Origin: Platycnemis pennipes
Lineage: Eukaryota; Arthropoda; Insecta; Odonata; Platycnemididae
Assembly (NCBI GenBank): GCA_933228895.1
Contig: OW121851.1
Span: 111,559,271 to 111,623,270 of the forward strand
Reading direction: 5' to 3'
Length of the DNA stretch: 64,000 nt
Below, one piece after another: positions 45,000 to 56,740 of this stretch (position 1 is the stretch's first letter; the number at the start of each line of letters is the position of its first letter). Below the pieces are notes generated by a model, which worked only from the letters and a program-made list of their open reading frames with translations, did not search any database and was not told the origin of the DNA. The position numbers and the translations under genes were made by a program.

Positions 45000-45725
45000 C
45001 ATTTCTGAAAAGCACTCGGTGCATGCCGGTTCGGTTGTCGCCATGTTTGTTCGGTTAGTTCGGTTGTCGCCAAATTTAGGTTCGTGTAATGGAGCTAAGC
45101 CGCGTAAATACTTGTCAGTCTGGCAGGTCTAATGGGGTTTGCCCTACTCCATTCCCACTTAGCGTAGAAAGTGTGATAATTCGAAACTCGCTGCTCCACG
45201 TTCTAGTTCCTCCATAATCTAATGCTCGCAGTGAAATTTACGATGTTGTGCTCTCAGCTCGCTCTAAACGCTGACCTCTAGGCGAAGGGATGCATCGCCG
45301 CGGACCCCTCCCCCTGAAATGTTTGGCGCTGACCCTCACGTTCCGCGCCGCCCCGCTCTGACCTTACCGATTGACCTTCCCATTGGCCGTGGCAGCTCGT
45401 GCACCTGCCTGCTCTTGTGCTGATGGCGTTCAATAAGCCTTGACTCTAGCTCGTTCCTTCCATTCCTTAAATTTCCTGCCGTTTTCTTTCTCTTTCTCCC
45501 ATTCTTTTTTTACCAACGAGTTCACTGGTTCCTTCACTGAAAAACAAAATGATTTTGAATCGGGATACGGGCTGCAACAATGTGTCCGCTCGCGACAGAC
45601 TAGGGGGTTTATTTTGTAATCTCACCTTTTTAATGACTCTTTGCGGGAAGGCGGGAGAACCGTTTCGCTCTCTTAATGATCGGCTCACGAACGGTTCGTG
45701 AATTGTCGAAGCATCTGTCGGTAGT
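45000..45725. other. No recognised gene; GC-rich patch at 45280-45410
   Basis: Contains a CpG-rich patch (GCGCCGCCCCGC near 45340) and a short TTCGGTTGTCGCCA direct repeat at about 45030-45075. Confidence 0.4.
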
Positions 45726-45726
45726 A

Positions 45727-45825
45727 GAGATGGGTAAATTACCGTAATTTTCAATTGAGGCAAATTACCGTGGTAAATTACGGTAATATTCGAAAATTAC
45801 CGTAATTTTCCGGTAATTTTAAGTT
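45727..45825. repeat. ATTACCGTAAT-rich palindromic segment, possible MITE end
   Basis: TAGAGATGGGTAAATTACCG at 45727 resembles the terminal TAGGGATGGG of the hAT-like element at 50643. It is followed by alternating ATTACCG and CGGTAAT motifs able to form hairpins. The opposite end was not found. Confidence 0.4.
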
Positions 45826-45970
45826 TTGAGCAGCAAATCCTTATCAGAGGACTCCAAACGAAATCAAATAGCGTTGATATATAAATGCCGACGTTTATAT
45901 CAAACATATCACGACGTTTATCTATTATAACGCATTAAAAAAATGAAAACGAAGTTGGCAGCAACACGCA

Positions 45971-46489
45971 ACTTGAAGCGGTATACATCATTATCATTAA
46001 GGGTCAAAAATCCTAGGATTGGTTTGACGCAGCCCTCCACTCGATTTTTCTATCGGCCAACCTCTTAATATTAACGTAGTTCCTCTATTTCACGCACTTT
46101 ACGATCTGTTCTATGTAACTCATACGAGCCTGCCTTTTCCATTCTTCCCATTCACTTTTCCCTCGACGATTGTCTTCTTCAGGCCATCGTGTCTCAAGAT
46201 GTGGCCGATTAAGTTGTCCCGTCTTCTTTTCATAGTTTTCAGCAGACTTCTCTTTTCTCCCACTCTTCTTAGGACTTCTTCATTTGTCAAAGATCAAAAT
46301 TAAAGATAAGATGGAAGATTTGAAGATAAAATGGATCGATCGAGTGACAAATGAAGTCCTAAGCGGTATACAGCGTGGTAATACCGACTTTGCAGAGTGA
46401 ATCTGCACACGGATTTGACTCGATGTAGAGGTTTTAGGAGGTAAGAAGTGGAAGCGAGACTGAAGTTAAGATTCTGAATATGGCCCTAA
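45971..46489. mobile_element. MITE-F copy 2, partial, interrupted by LINE-A
   Basis: TTGAAGCGGTATAC matches 44359-44372 of copy 1. After the LINE insert the match continues through GTGAATCTGCAC, GTAGAGGTTTTA and GAAGTGGAAGCGAGACTG to GAATATGGCCCTAA, the family's right end. The left end was not found. Confidence 0.6.
45988..46360 (-). mobile_element. LINE-A copy with inverted 5' end and 12-bp target-site duplication
   Basis: AAGCGGTATACA is exact at 45976-45987 and 46361-46372. From 45988 to about 46289 the insert is LINE-A on the minus strand (CCTAGGATTGGTTTGACGCA to GGACTTCTTCATTTGTCA). From about 46305 to 46360 it switches to the opposite orientation: GAAGATAAAATGGATCGATC and GAGTGACAAATGAAGTCCT are LINE-A sense sequence on the plus strand. 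A single insertion with an inverted 5' segment is the product expected from twin priming. Confidence 0.75.
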
Positions 46490-48012
46490 GATTCTGTTTT
46501 TACTCGTGATTTTAAGATTTCAGTGTTCGAGATTCAAGTATCCTCCCGAGAATATGTAAAGGAGGAAGCATTGTTACTTCCACTGGAAATAAATTATGTT
46601 ACGAAAATCTGGTGAAAAATTAAAACTAATTAAGTTGTATCTTTCCCTTTTTTGCGTATCTGTGCCCTTTTCACTACTTATTTAACAAATGTTTAAGTTG
46701 CATTGAATTTTCCTACCTGAATCGCCGAAACGTTATTGATATTATGAGATTCTGGGGGGAATAGTCCGTTAATATGAGTATGAAGGTGGATGAGGAGCAA
46801 GTAAAATAGTATGTAGAACATTTTTTTCTTCTGGAATAGTATTGGGCGGTGCTTTGATTTTCCTGGCCGTTTTCCTAGTCGAAGGAGAAAATTTGGAATA
46901 GAATATTGGTTAATGATGTTCCACTCGAGATCATCCTTAATGGAGTAACGCGCTTATAGAGTTACTCTAATGAACAGCTAATTTACTACCTTCTAGCTTT
47001 TTAAAATTCTCTAACAATGCACAAAGATGTACTACCAAAAGAGCATATACTTATTTTGAATTCCTTTTTGTATGTGAAAGGCACTTTAGCATTGTAGAAA
47101 TTTCATTATCATCTCGCGTTAAGTGTGAATCTTAGGTCTTAACTTAAAATGCTTGGAAAGAAGTGTAATTATAATTATTATCTTTACTTGGAGATTTAAC
47201 GCTTCTTGTAAGAAATTAATCTAGTTTATCTTGTGATTAACGAAAATGTAGCGCTGAAAAATAGCAAAAAAAACTATAAACCTAAAAGTGCATAAATATA
47301 CCTCTAGGTACTGGATCCACTTGGGTTATTAGTCAAGGGTTCCCAATGAGCCCTCAAACTTTATACTGTATCACCTCTCGACCAATACGCTAGCAGATGC
47401 TACAGCCGATACTCTCTTGAATAGCCTCCTCGGTTCGGTAAGACCCCAGGGAATGGCTGGTACTATAACGTTAATTGTTCAGGTCATTTAACTTAGGGTT
47501 TTAAAGCTCACGAACCCTTTAAATCAACTTTCACTTTTACGGATATGGTGAGGATATTTCGGAAATTTGCCACTAAGCGCCTTCTGTCTTAAATTTACTC
47601 TTCCACCATTACCGATAAAATTCAAGCTGTTGCCTGCAAGTGCCCATCGTGAAACCGGGAAAACGCTAATTAAGAGGGTTTCTCTTTTGCCTTCCGTAAA
47701 TAATGTTTTTTTTTTATCGTGACATCATCCATGTTGGCGGCCACCCCACTTGGGGGAGCCCTGCCCTTTCCTGCCCAGTTCTTGCTGAGAAAAAGACACT
47801 GCACGATCTAATTTTAACATTTATCTTGGTTACACCTATTTTAGCATAGGTGGCGTCTGAGTTCGACGAATGGCTTTAATCAAGAACGTGAAATTTTAGT
47901 AAAGAGCTTGTAACTTGTTTTTCTTTTATTTACATATTTATCCTTGCAACGACCAAACTTAACCTTTTACATACATATATCAACAACGGCCATGACCTCC
48001 GACTCACCCCCA
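46490..48012. other. No recognised feature
   Basis: AT-rich, non-coding. Confidence 0.5.
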
Positions 48013-48021
48013 ACAAACCCT

Positions 48022-48645
48022 TCAGTTAATCTACGTCTACACGAACCCTGCAAGCCAACGCGAGGGTGTGTGGCAGGGGGTGAAGATCACCGAGCATGCA
48101 CTATAAACATACAAACATGCAACTATAGGGTCTCAGGCAACTAGGCTGTTAGTATCTACATAGTGATAAGGGATTGGTTGCTAATAATGCATCATGCACT
48201 AGAGACTACTCTAAAATAATTCCCCTACCTTTGCTATGCTGCCTATTCTGTTCTCTTATAGTACGGGGGAAGAATTACATTTTGAATCTATCAGTACAAC
48301 AATCTATCTCTCTAATCTTATTTATCAGGTCGAATCTAGCATAATACGATGGTGTTTTTAATACACGCCTAACATCTTCAGTAAAGCTATCCGATTTAAA
48401 TTTCTGTAAGAGATTTAATCTGTGCTTTAACCCACGCTCTGATAATGATTCCCGCCCTAATTCTTGTATTAATTCTGATACATTACTCAACCTATTGTAA
48501 CACCTTTTAACGAACCTAGCTGCTCTACGCTGCACACTGTCTAGTTCTCTGATCAAACCTAATTCTTTCGGATCCCATACACTGGCTACATACTCAAGGT
48601 GGGGCCTAACTAGAGAAAAGTAACATCGCTAAAAGTTCAACTCAC
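48022..48645 (-). pseudogene. LINE-B: C-terminal coding region and 3' UTR
   Basis: The minus frame 48556-48275 reads LDSVQRRAARFVKRCYN, then LGRESLSERGLKHRLNLLQK. Just upstream, in frame with it, lie residues resembling RPHLEYVASVWDPK. This VRP.LEY.S.VWDP...LE.VQRRAARFV signature is the usual C-terminal region of CR1/L2-like LINE reverse transcriptases. About 250 bp of 3' UTR ends with the CCACACACCCTCGCG block (sense) and TAGACGTAGA at about 48025. ACAAACCCT (48013-48021 and 48646-48654) may be a 9-bp target-site duplication. The RT core is missing. Confidence 0.7.
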
Positions 48646-48654
48646 ACAAACCCT

Positions 48655-49869
48655 CAAACCTCGAAAAAAAACTCCTCCACCTCACAAGCAACCTGTGCAC
48701 ATTCACAAAAGGTGTACGCATAACCGCGCTGTGGTAACACCCACAGAGTACACCGGACTTGGCTCCGCCTTCGCGGCCGCTCCAACGTCACCACACTGCC
48801 CTCACGTGACTTCCTGACACTGTCACTGGAGCACACGCACAAAACACCCTTCACTGAACATAAAACTTGGACACATCAGACTGACGGTGTAAACCCGGTT
48901 AGTTGGTGCGGTGCCCTTCACATTAATCGGGAGCGATAACTCTCGTATACTCTTAGGAATGGACTCCCTCAAGGACTCTCTATCCAACACTCGCTCCCAC
49001 AACAATCGCCGCCGTCGGCCATCCATATCCCACTCTCCCACTGTTGGCTCTCCCTCGCCAGGCCATTGTTGCTAGGTGTATATAATCGAGTCTAAACAAG
49101 AATGCACAACCACTCCCAACCTGCCATGCCCCATGCCAAAATGGCTACCCATTAACATAATTTAACAAATTTTAATATTAATGGTGGCGATCCAAAACGT
49201 AACAAGCTCATTGCCGAAACTCCGAGCTAAGCTGACAAAATAACTGGGCATAGATTTACAGCTGAGTTGATTCCAATCTAATATGAAGAGTAACGATACC
49301 TCTCTTACTAATGGTTGTGGGTGACCAAAAAATAAAACCGGTGGAGTATTTACTAGCAATATTTGGTACTGTTTACTGCCCTAAAATGCGTGAATAGTAT
49401 GGTCACCTCCTCACACACCAAATCCCGGTGATTCGATTGGTTTTATGTACATGAAATGGTCGGGGAAAAAAGACAAAAACAGAGCATTATGAAAACTGAT
49501 TAATTTTTAGATTCAAACCGTTTCAAAAGTGATCGGAAATTTGTTTTAGATTTAGGAAATGTAGTTTCTTAGAGGGATGAAGAAAGCAAGATGGATGGAA
49601 AAGGGTGTAATTTGAAGTATCGGGCGTGTTGAGGGAAGGAGGGTAATTGTTGGCGAAAATTAAGAGTAGGCGGATTAAGGGGGTAGAGAGAGTAATTAAG
49701 GGTGATTGGATTCTGATGAGTGTTTTAATGGGACAACTTAAGGAATGTGAGGAACTAAAGGGGCATTTTAGATGGATTGGAAAAAGGAATAAACTATACT
49801 TGAAGTGAGTTATGAAGGAGTTGAAGAGTGTATGAGGAAGTGGGGAGAGGTAAACCGGATGACAACACT
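48655..49869. other. No recognised feature
   Basis: Mixed-composition sequence. Minus-strand frames at 48654-49041 are unrecognised and compositionally biased. Confidence 0.4.
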
Positions 49870-51060
49870 CATAAGCATAAATTTAAAAAGGTCACACCAA
49901 TATAAAAATGAACTTAAAAAGATTATCACTCATAAAAATAATTTGAATGGAGAATGTAAAGAAAAAAGTTTATTTTAAAAAGATCCCAAAAGTCCCATTG
50001 TATTTGAACTTTTATAAAATGTCACAGCCCGATATAAAAATATTAATTTTAAAGATCCAATGCCCATCGAAAAAATAATTTAAAATAATTAAACTATACA
50101 CATCGAATGCATAATTTTGAAAAGATCATATTATCCATTGCAAATTAAATTTTAGAAAGATCGCAGCACCCGTTATAAATTCACTTTTAAGAATAAAACA
50201 CCACTGATCGTATTCATCATTTTAACAAACCAACAATGAATATTAAATTAATTTAAGAAAGATCAGAACATCCATAAAAACCATATTTTTTAATGAATGA
50301 AACAGCAATCGAAAATATAATTTCAAAAAGGTCATACCTACCGATTATATAATTTTAATAACGATCAAAACTCAAACACAGTATTTATTATTTTAATAAG
50401 ATACCAACACCCATCGAAAACATAATTTGATTAGGATCACAACAACCTTCACAAACGTAAACCCATAAAATATGATTTTAAGAACATTAAAATGCGTATG
50501 AAAATATTTTGTTAAAGATACCTATAGAAGTCTAAAACCTATCGAACACCTATCGAAAATGTAACTTTAATAAGACCACAATATTTATGGAGGATATGCT
50601 TTAAAAATGATTATAACACCCACCGAACGTATAGTTTTAAACTAGGGATGGGTCGGTTCCACTTTTTTTCGGTTCCGGTTCGGTTCTTAACTTCGGTTCT
50701 CGGTTCCGATTCTCGGTTCCGGTTCTTTATTTACCACTTACTTTGCTTTGCTCAATGGTAAGATAAGGTAATCAATAATCATTTTCAGAGACTGAATTAG
50801 AATAATTCGCGACTTTGAAGCATCTAAGTACACTATTTCACCAGGTTTTAATGTGAAGCCTCCACTTTCGGAGTGTGAGTAGGTTTCAAACTGGTTTTCG
50901 CGCCAATTATTTCGGTACCGATTATTTTTGGCCTCGGTTCCGGTTCCGGTTCTAAGCTCAAGAACCGGTGGAACCGAGAACCGAAGAACCGAACCGACCC
51001 ATCCCTATTTTAAACATATTGCAGCATTGATCGTATATATGATGTGAAGAAAGGCCGTCA
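49870..51060 (+). repeat. Decayed AT-rich tandem array, ~50-bp unit
   Basis: A loose unit of the form AAAGATCACAACACCCATCG-AAAATATAATTTTAA recurs roughly every 45-60 bp from 49870 to 50640 and resumes at 51008-51060. Recognisable echoes include AGATCCAATGCCCATCG, AGATCGCAGCACCCG, AGATACCAACACCCATCG and TTATAACACCCACCG. Individual units are heavily diverged. Confidence 0.55.
50643..51007. mobile_element. hAT-like MITE with exact 8-bp target-site duplication
   Basis: TAGGGATGGGTCGGTTCC at the left and its complement GGAACCGAACCGACCCATCCCTA-like end at the right (CCGACCCATCCCTA exact) bound 365 bp. TTTTAAAC flanks both ends (50635-50642 and 51008-51015). Subterminal regions are rich in CGGTTCCGGTTC repeats in opposite orientation. 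The 8-bp duplication and YAGGG terminus fit the hAT superfamily. There is no coding capacity. Confidence 0.85.
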
Positions 51061-51129
51061 AATTTCACACACACAACTTTCTCGAGGGCGCTGTTTCTAA
51101 GCTAAATAATACCACACTCCACTGTCAAG

Positions 51130-51467
51130 GAGATCGGGTTGGTGTGGTGGCTAGAATACTGGCCTCCCATCCCGTGGGCCCTGGTTCGATTCGCGGCAGT
51201 GGCGGATTTTTCAGTGGAAAACCGGTCCCCACTTGAGTGCCAAGTGGAGGGCATTTCAGGTTCAGTACTCCGTCCGTCGGATGGGACGTTTAGCCATGGT
51301 GCCCTTGACGCCTGTCGTTAAGAGAAGGCTAATGCCGACGCCGGGTTTCTCTCCAACCTTCCTCCGTTCCCTGGAAACTCCTACCTTTACCCAATGACCC
51401 AATTATCCTAAAATGGCGCAAATTACCTCAGCTGTAGGTCGCCTCCCCTGAATAACTAACTAACTTT
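51130..51467 (+). mobile_element. SINE-1, complete copy
   Basis: A box GGTTGGTGTGGTGGCTAG, B box TGGTTCGATTCG, then the same body as the copy at 26272 with few differences, ending AATAACTAACTAACTT. ACTGTC at 51121-51126 and 51468-51473 may be the remains of a target duplication. Confidence 0.8.
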
Positions 51468-52924
51468 ACTGTCGATCCAGGAAGAGCCGAAGCGTCTCCA
51501 ATATACCTATGTGAGTGTACCCTTTTTTAGTGTGTCCGTGTTCAATGTTCAGTTTTTATTTTTTTGTGAATTTATATATATGCATGGGAAGCTGTGGGGA
51601 AGGAGAGTTTTGGAGGTCGGGATATAAAAGTTTTCGTTTCCACCAGGGCGTGTTTTTTTTAAAAGGGTTCTCCCCATGACATAAAAATCATTATGGGAAA
51701 GGTTTTCATACTTTCGGGGAACTTAACTTTGAAAGTCTCCGCTGCTCCACTCCTCTGATCTTTCGGAGAGCTTTTCCCTACCCTTTACTCACTTCCCCTC
51801 CTCACCTATAACATTCTCAACCCCCCACCCCCTACCATCCTACCTGGTACCCGCCCCCTCCATCCCATTTCCCCCCCCCCCCACCCGTTTACCCCATACC
51901 CTTTCACGCCAGGAGCCTTGCATGGCGCGGCCCTTGGAGAACCTCCTCACCTTCTCTCCCTTGCCCTACCTGATTCCCTCCCTTCACCCTCCCTGCCCCC
52001 CTCTCTCTCTCACGTTTTTTTTTAATCTTTCATCTCTTTCTCTTCTAGCTCTCTTTTTACCTTATCCACTTCTCCTTGCCATCAATTTTCCCTTCCCGTG
52101 CTATCTTCGTTTCTTTTTTTCGTCGCTTCTAAGTTCATTTTTATCCCCTTCCCGCTGCTGTTAATGCACCCTCCTCCTTTGCTTCCTCTCTACGGGTGGT
52201 TTTTGTTATGAACCGTCCATTTTTCAACACACCGGGGGCACCTTGGACTCAAATCTGATCTCCTCTCAACACAGCATCATATTTTAATACCCACATGGAG
52301 GTTAAGGGACGTGTAACTAACCGTGTATGAAGAAGTTGACCTGTTTCTCTCCCCTTGAGTTTCATTTCTATTGTAATGCCCGACTGCGTACCATAAGCTA
52401 AAATCACCAGGTTATTGTAGTTATTTACGGGAGAAAACCGACAGAAGACATCGTTTATTAGTATTAAGGATAACAGAAAACAGTTCTGGTCAAAATTTCA
52501 TGAAGTTAAAATTATTGATGAAATAATGATTCTGTGCGCAAAAGCATCACACATTCCAGCAAGCAAAAATGTTTAAACAAGTAACTACTCTCTTGAGAAC
52601 TCAATATTATGCTGTTGCCATGATTATTACGATACCTTATAATATCTACTTAAAATAGAAGAAATATTTGCGGCATTAACTGCAACATGAACATGTTAAA
52701 AGAATAATTCGGAAAATACGGTAAATTTAGGGCTCATCTAAGTCATTATGCTAGAGAATTGACCATTAGTTTAAGTGAAGAAAAAATGTTTAGACAGGAC
52801 AATACGGAAGAATGCTCAGAAACCAATTTAGATCCAGGTTCCATGGTTAAATAATGTCGCGGCATGAGTGCCGTCACGGAGACCTTACTTAAACACTAAA
52901 ATGCACACATCAAACAGTCATTTG
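51468..52924. other. No recognised gene; CT/C-rich tract at 51760-52160
   Basis: Pyrimidine-rich from 51760 to 52160, including a C run at about 51868-51880. The rest is AT-rich and non-coding. Confidence 0.5.
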
Positions 52925-53655
52925 GTCCCTTATTCAAAAAGAACAAAGCATCGTTGCTTGTATACAGTTTACAGGTTTTATCACAATGATCCCCATGAAG
53001 CTCAATTTTCAATGGCAATAATTGCAATTGTCGAGGCTATAACGTAGGAATGTCATCATTGTGGATGATCGACAATTACAAGTTCTTCTCGAATAATGCA
53101 CATCACAGAGCTCTAATTGTTGTCAACAGTGAATTTACCACTTCACTCACTCCAAATGTTTGGTTAGAGGGGACTAAATGAAATGGATGCCTTTCCAATA
53201 ACACGCTGCGTCAAATTCGTCCTTGACGGTTTTCAGAGCTACTTTTGAATACTTAGCTGAATTTTCCACAAGGAAACAATCCACATCGACACTTACTCAA
53301 AAAAAATTGTAAAAAGACCCTTATCCAAGAAGAATGAAAGAAGAACATATTTGAGCGTCAAGAGTTTCGAGGTATTATCACCACGATACCAATAAAGCTC
53401 AATTTTCAATGGCAGCAATTGCAAATTGTCGAGGTTGTGACGTAGGTATGTCATCATTGTCAATGCTCGACAATTACAAGTTCTCGAATTATGCACATCA
53501 AAGAACTCTAATTGTTGTCAACAATGATTTCACCACTCACTCTACTTACCCCAACTGTGTAGTTAGAGGGAACTAAATGAAAAAGAAGCCTTTTCCATTG
53601 ACATGTTGCGTCAAATTCGTCCTTGACTGTAAGCAGAGCTACTTATGAATGCCTA
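52925..53655 (+). repeat. Diverged tandem duplication, ~396-bp period
   Basis: Blocks in 52925-53255 recur about 396 bp later: CTCAATTTTCAATGGCA (53001 and 53398), GACAATTACAAGTTCT, CTCTAATTGTTGTCAACA, and GCGTCAAATTCGTCCTTGAC. Two copies with roughly 80-85% similarity by eye. Confidence 0.75.
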
Positions 53656-56194
53656 ATTTGACTTTCAACTTATCACAATCGCGTATCGGTCTGGAATTTC
53701 TCACTCTGTCCATTTTTCCGCCTTTCCCTCTCTTTCGCTGTCACTTCTCCTGCATGCCTTGTCGTCCATTTCTCCTGCCATGCACTCCATTGCCTCGCGA
53801 ACGGTCCTTGCTGTTCCCTTCCATCCCCATCACTCAGCAGGGAGTGACGGAAATGAGGTGGCTGCTGCCATTTCTTCGAGAGGATATTCTGGTGAACCGA
53901 AAAAAATTGCTAAATCCACCCCTCCTTTTTCCGACCAATGGCATAGGCCGCGATTTTCATTCCTTCTCGAGTTGACTATCTTTTCCTTTCCAGGTGGAGT
54001 ACGACTCCAGCAGTCGTACTCCAACTGTTTTTTTTTCTTTAATCCCTCCTGCCATTCGTCTCTCGGGTAATCAATGCGTGACTCGAACTTCTTCGTGAAC
54101 TTGCTTCGAACTTCTAGGCAAGGTTGCAACGGTTGAGCTGCCTTACGGTGAGGGGCATTGGAAATGGAAAAGTCCTGCACCTTTCCTCCTTCGATATTAT
54201 TGATTGCTGAACAGAACTGGGTAACAGCACCTTCTCAACACTCCCTTTTGCTTGATTAGCATAGCGCGGAAATAGGACTGTTGTTGGGACAACAAAAGCC
54301 GTTGCCGTAGCGCTCCGTAAGCCTGTTGCATTTTTCTATGGAGTATACGGAGAAGCACAAATGAATTTGATGCATTATAATGATTGGTCAAGACATTATT
54401 TCGGGAAAAAGGGGGGTGGAACTCAGTTGTACGTAGGAGTTACATTTCCTAATACATTTCACTTTTAAGGACAGATCTTTCTGGGGTCAGAATCAAGTTC
54501 GTTTGGGAAAATTCCATCAAACGCTCTCTATAAGAAATGTCTGTTAAATTTTGCATATCGCTATCCATTAACATCGATATATATGGTACCGCAGCGCCAC
54601 TCTTGGCAAGAAATACTACTGACTGAACATAAACTGGATGCGTGATTTCCATGTTGAATCGAATTGCTCGTTCAGTAAACATTCCCAATGAGTTTATGAT
54701 TGAATTATACAAGTTTTACCAATTTATGTCGGATAAAAACGGTGCCGGAATACGCCATGGACCAATTTTGCGAAGATTTGAGATGGTGAGGTGGTTTTAT
54801 AGTCTATGGCTGCGCTTCTTAAACATTTTTCATGACGAGCCCCTAACACCTGTAAAAAGTTTTAATAAAATAACAATAGAGCGTAGCCAAGCCCTAATAT
54901 TAGTGCATATCTGATTTTATATTATAGCCGTGTGCTTAGTCTGTATACTTCCTGTAGTTTATGTATAAATACCAAATTATTACGAACTCATCGACGCGAC
55001 CTTAAGGGGACACGATCCACAAAACTGCAATGCATAAGGGTCATTTTTTTCCGATTTTCTGGTCGAACTGACGTGGAATGACCCATTTGTATTTTTGAAA
55101 TGCGGAGAGCATAATAATCCTTCTCACGGTGAATATCAATACGGGATTTTTGCGATGGCAGATTTTGATAATTCCAGGGGTTTTCGGCAGCTGAAAATTA
55201 GAACCACTATAAAACGTACCGTGTGTGTTGTAAACGCGCACAGGATCCAAACCACGATGCTGATCCTTGAGCTGATCAATCCCGGCTAAATTTTCCTACT
55301 CCTTCCTTCTCTCCCGCCTAGGATATTCGTTGTTTTCACACTCGCAACATCAAATTCCCAAAAAGGGGACGAACTTCCAAATTAGATCGGTCCCTCGGGT
55401 CAACTGCGGACGAGTTTCTTGGAGTTTCCCAGGAAGCAGCAAGGAGAAGGCATTTTGTCGTCGTCTTCGGATTCTAGCCTCGTTGTCTTCATTGCGTTTT
55501 CCTCACACACACATGCCGGCCCCTTCCCTTCTCCCCCCCCCCTTCCACCCTCGCCTGTCGATTTCCATCTCACCCTTCTCCCTCCCCCTTCGACCTGCTT
55601 CCTTCCCTCTTCCAATTGCGAAGTCCCGAACCCTGAATTACATCCATTTGGGCCTTTTCCCCAAAAGTCTTTTTTTTTTATTTCGCTAGCTTTCGTGACT
55701 TCGGTCGGTATACCCGGCAGTTTTTGCTGTGGCTTACGTACCATGAATAAATTTACCGAATCAAAAACAAGCATTCAAGTCGTTTTCCTCCATGAAAATT
55801 GCATCCTCTTTAAGGATACCTCATGATTATTTGAATCTTCAATCGCTTAAGGCACGTAGAATAAGATTGGTGTGGGGACTTCAGTACTGGGTGTTTGTGT
55901 TTGAAACCGTCGGAAATATATCGAATAGCTAACCAAGGACCTAGTCGAATAGCTAGCCTAACGTGGTACTAACACGAATGGTTTAAAAAATTACTGAGTC
56001 TAAATCACTTTTTACAATGTCATTAATTGTTTTCACTAGAGTTTATCTCATATTTCTCGATTATAGAGCATCCAGATGAGATAAAACACAAGTTTAAACA
56101 ATGAATGAGGTTGTAATCAGCGGTTTTAACGCGCCCATATTTGCGATTCATTCGTGTTTATACCACGTGATTCCATGGTTACCTATTCGAGATA
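53656..56194. other. No recognised gene; weak SINE-like head at 55862-55925
   Basis: Non-coding. GATTGGTGTGGGGACTTCAG at 55865 may be an eroded SINE-1 head. Overlapping frames at 53649-54180 and 55330-55826 show no family likeness. Confidence 0.4.
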
Positions 56195-56282
56195 ATCCCG
56201 ACGGCTTCAAACACAACCCCTCAGGGCTCCCTTGTTGAGGGTCAGGGTTCGAATATTGACATTGGAAGAGATGTTATGCATA

Positions 56283-56345
56283 CCAGGCAACTTGCCGGCT
56301 TGGCAATTCATTGGTCGCGGGTTCGAATCTCGCCTCAGGCATAGA
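56283..56345 (+). mobile_element. tRNA-like SINE-2 head
   Basis: CTTGCCGGCTTGGCAATTCA, then the B box GGGTTCGAATCTC, then CAGGCATAG, match the layout of the SINE-2 head at 43905-43970. Confidence 0.55.
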
Positions 56346-56394
56346 TGTTGCGTTGGTCTGATTTTTGTTAAAATTACTATGCGTGGTGATATGA

Positions 56395-56740
56395 TGATTG
56401 ACTATCGGGTTGTTTTATTACTGGATTCTCGTCCCGAGAGCTTTGTTTCGATTCCCGGAGGCGAGAGAATTTTCGTTGTTTTTTTAGCCTCTACTTGAGT
56501 GTTAACTTGAGAACACTTCTAGTTTAGTGTTCTTGCCGTTGCATGGGGCGTTGAAGAGAGGGTTCCTTGGCACCTTTTGTTAGCAGCAGGTTAATGTCGA
56601 ATTCGGGTTTCTCTCCACCCATCCTCCGTTCCTAGATTAATTCCACTCTCTACCCAATTACATACTTACCCTCGACAGTTCAAAGAAGCCTTGGCTGTCG
56701 CTTATGGCATCCTAAATACCACTACTCGGAATAATCTTCA
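56395..56740 (+). mobile_element. SINE-1, diverged full-length copy
   Basis: A weak A-box region (ATCGGGTTGTTTTATTACTGG) and B box GTTTCGATTCCC are followed by CTACTTGAGTGTTAAC, GCATGGGGCGTTGAA, GGCACCTTTTGTTAGCAG, CGGGTTTCTCTCCACCC and a tail with GGCTGTCGCTTATGG. Confidence 0.65.

Noticed and set aside
54642..54914. 90-codon plus frame and the overlapping minus frame at 54712-54449
   Set aside because: No family resemblance, no splice-site support, and both strands are open across the same bases.
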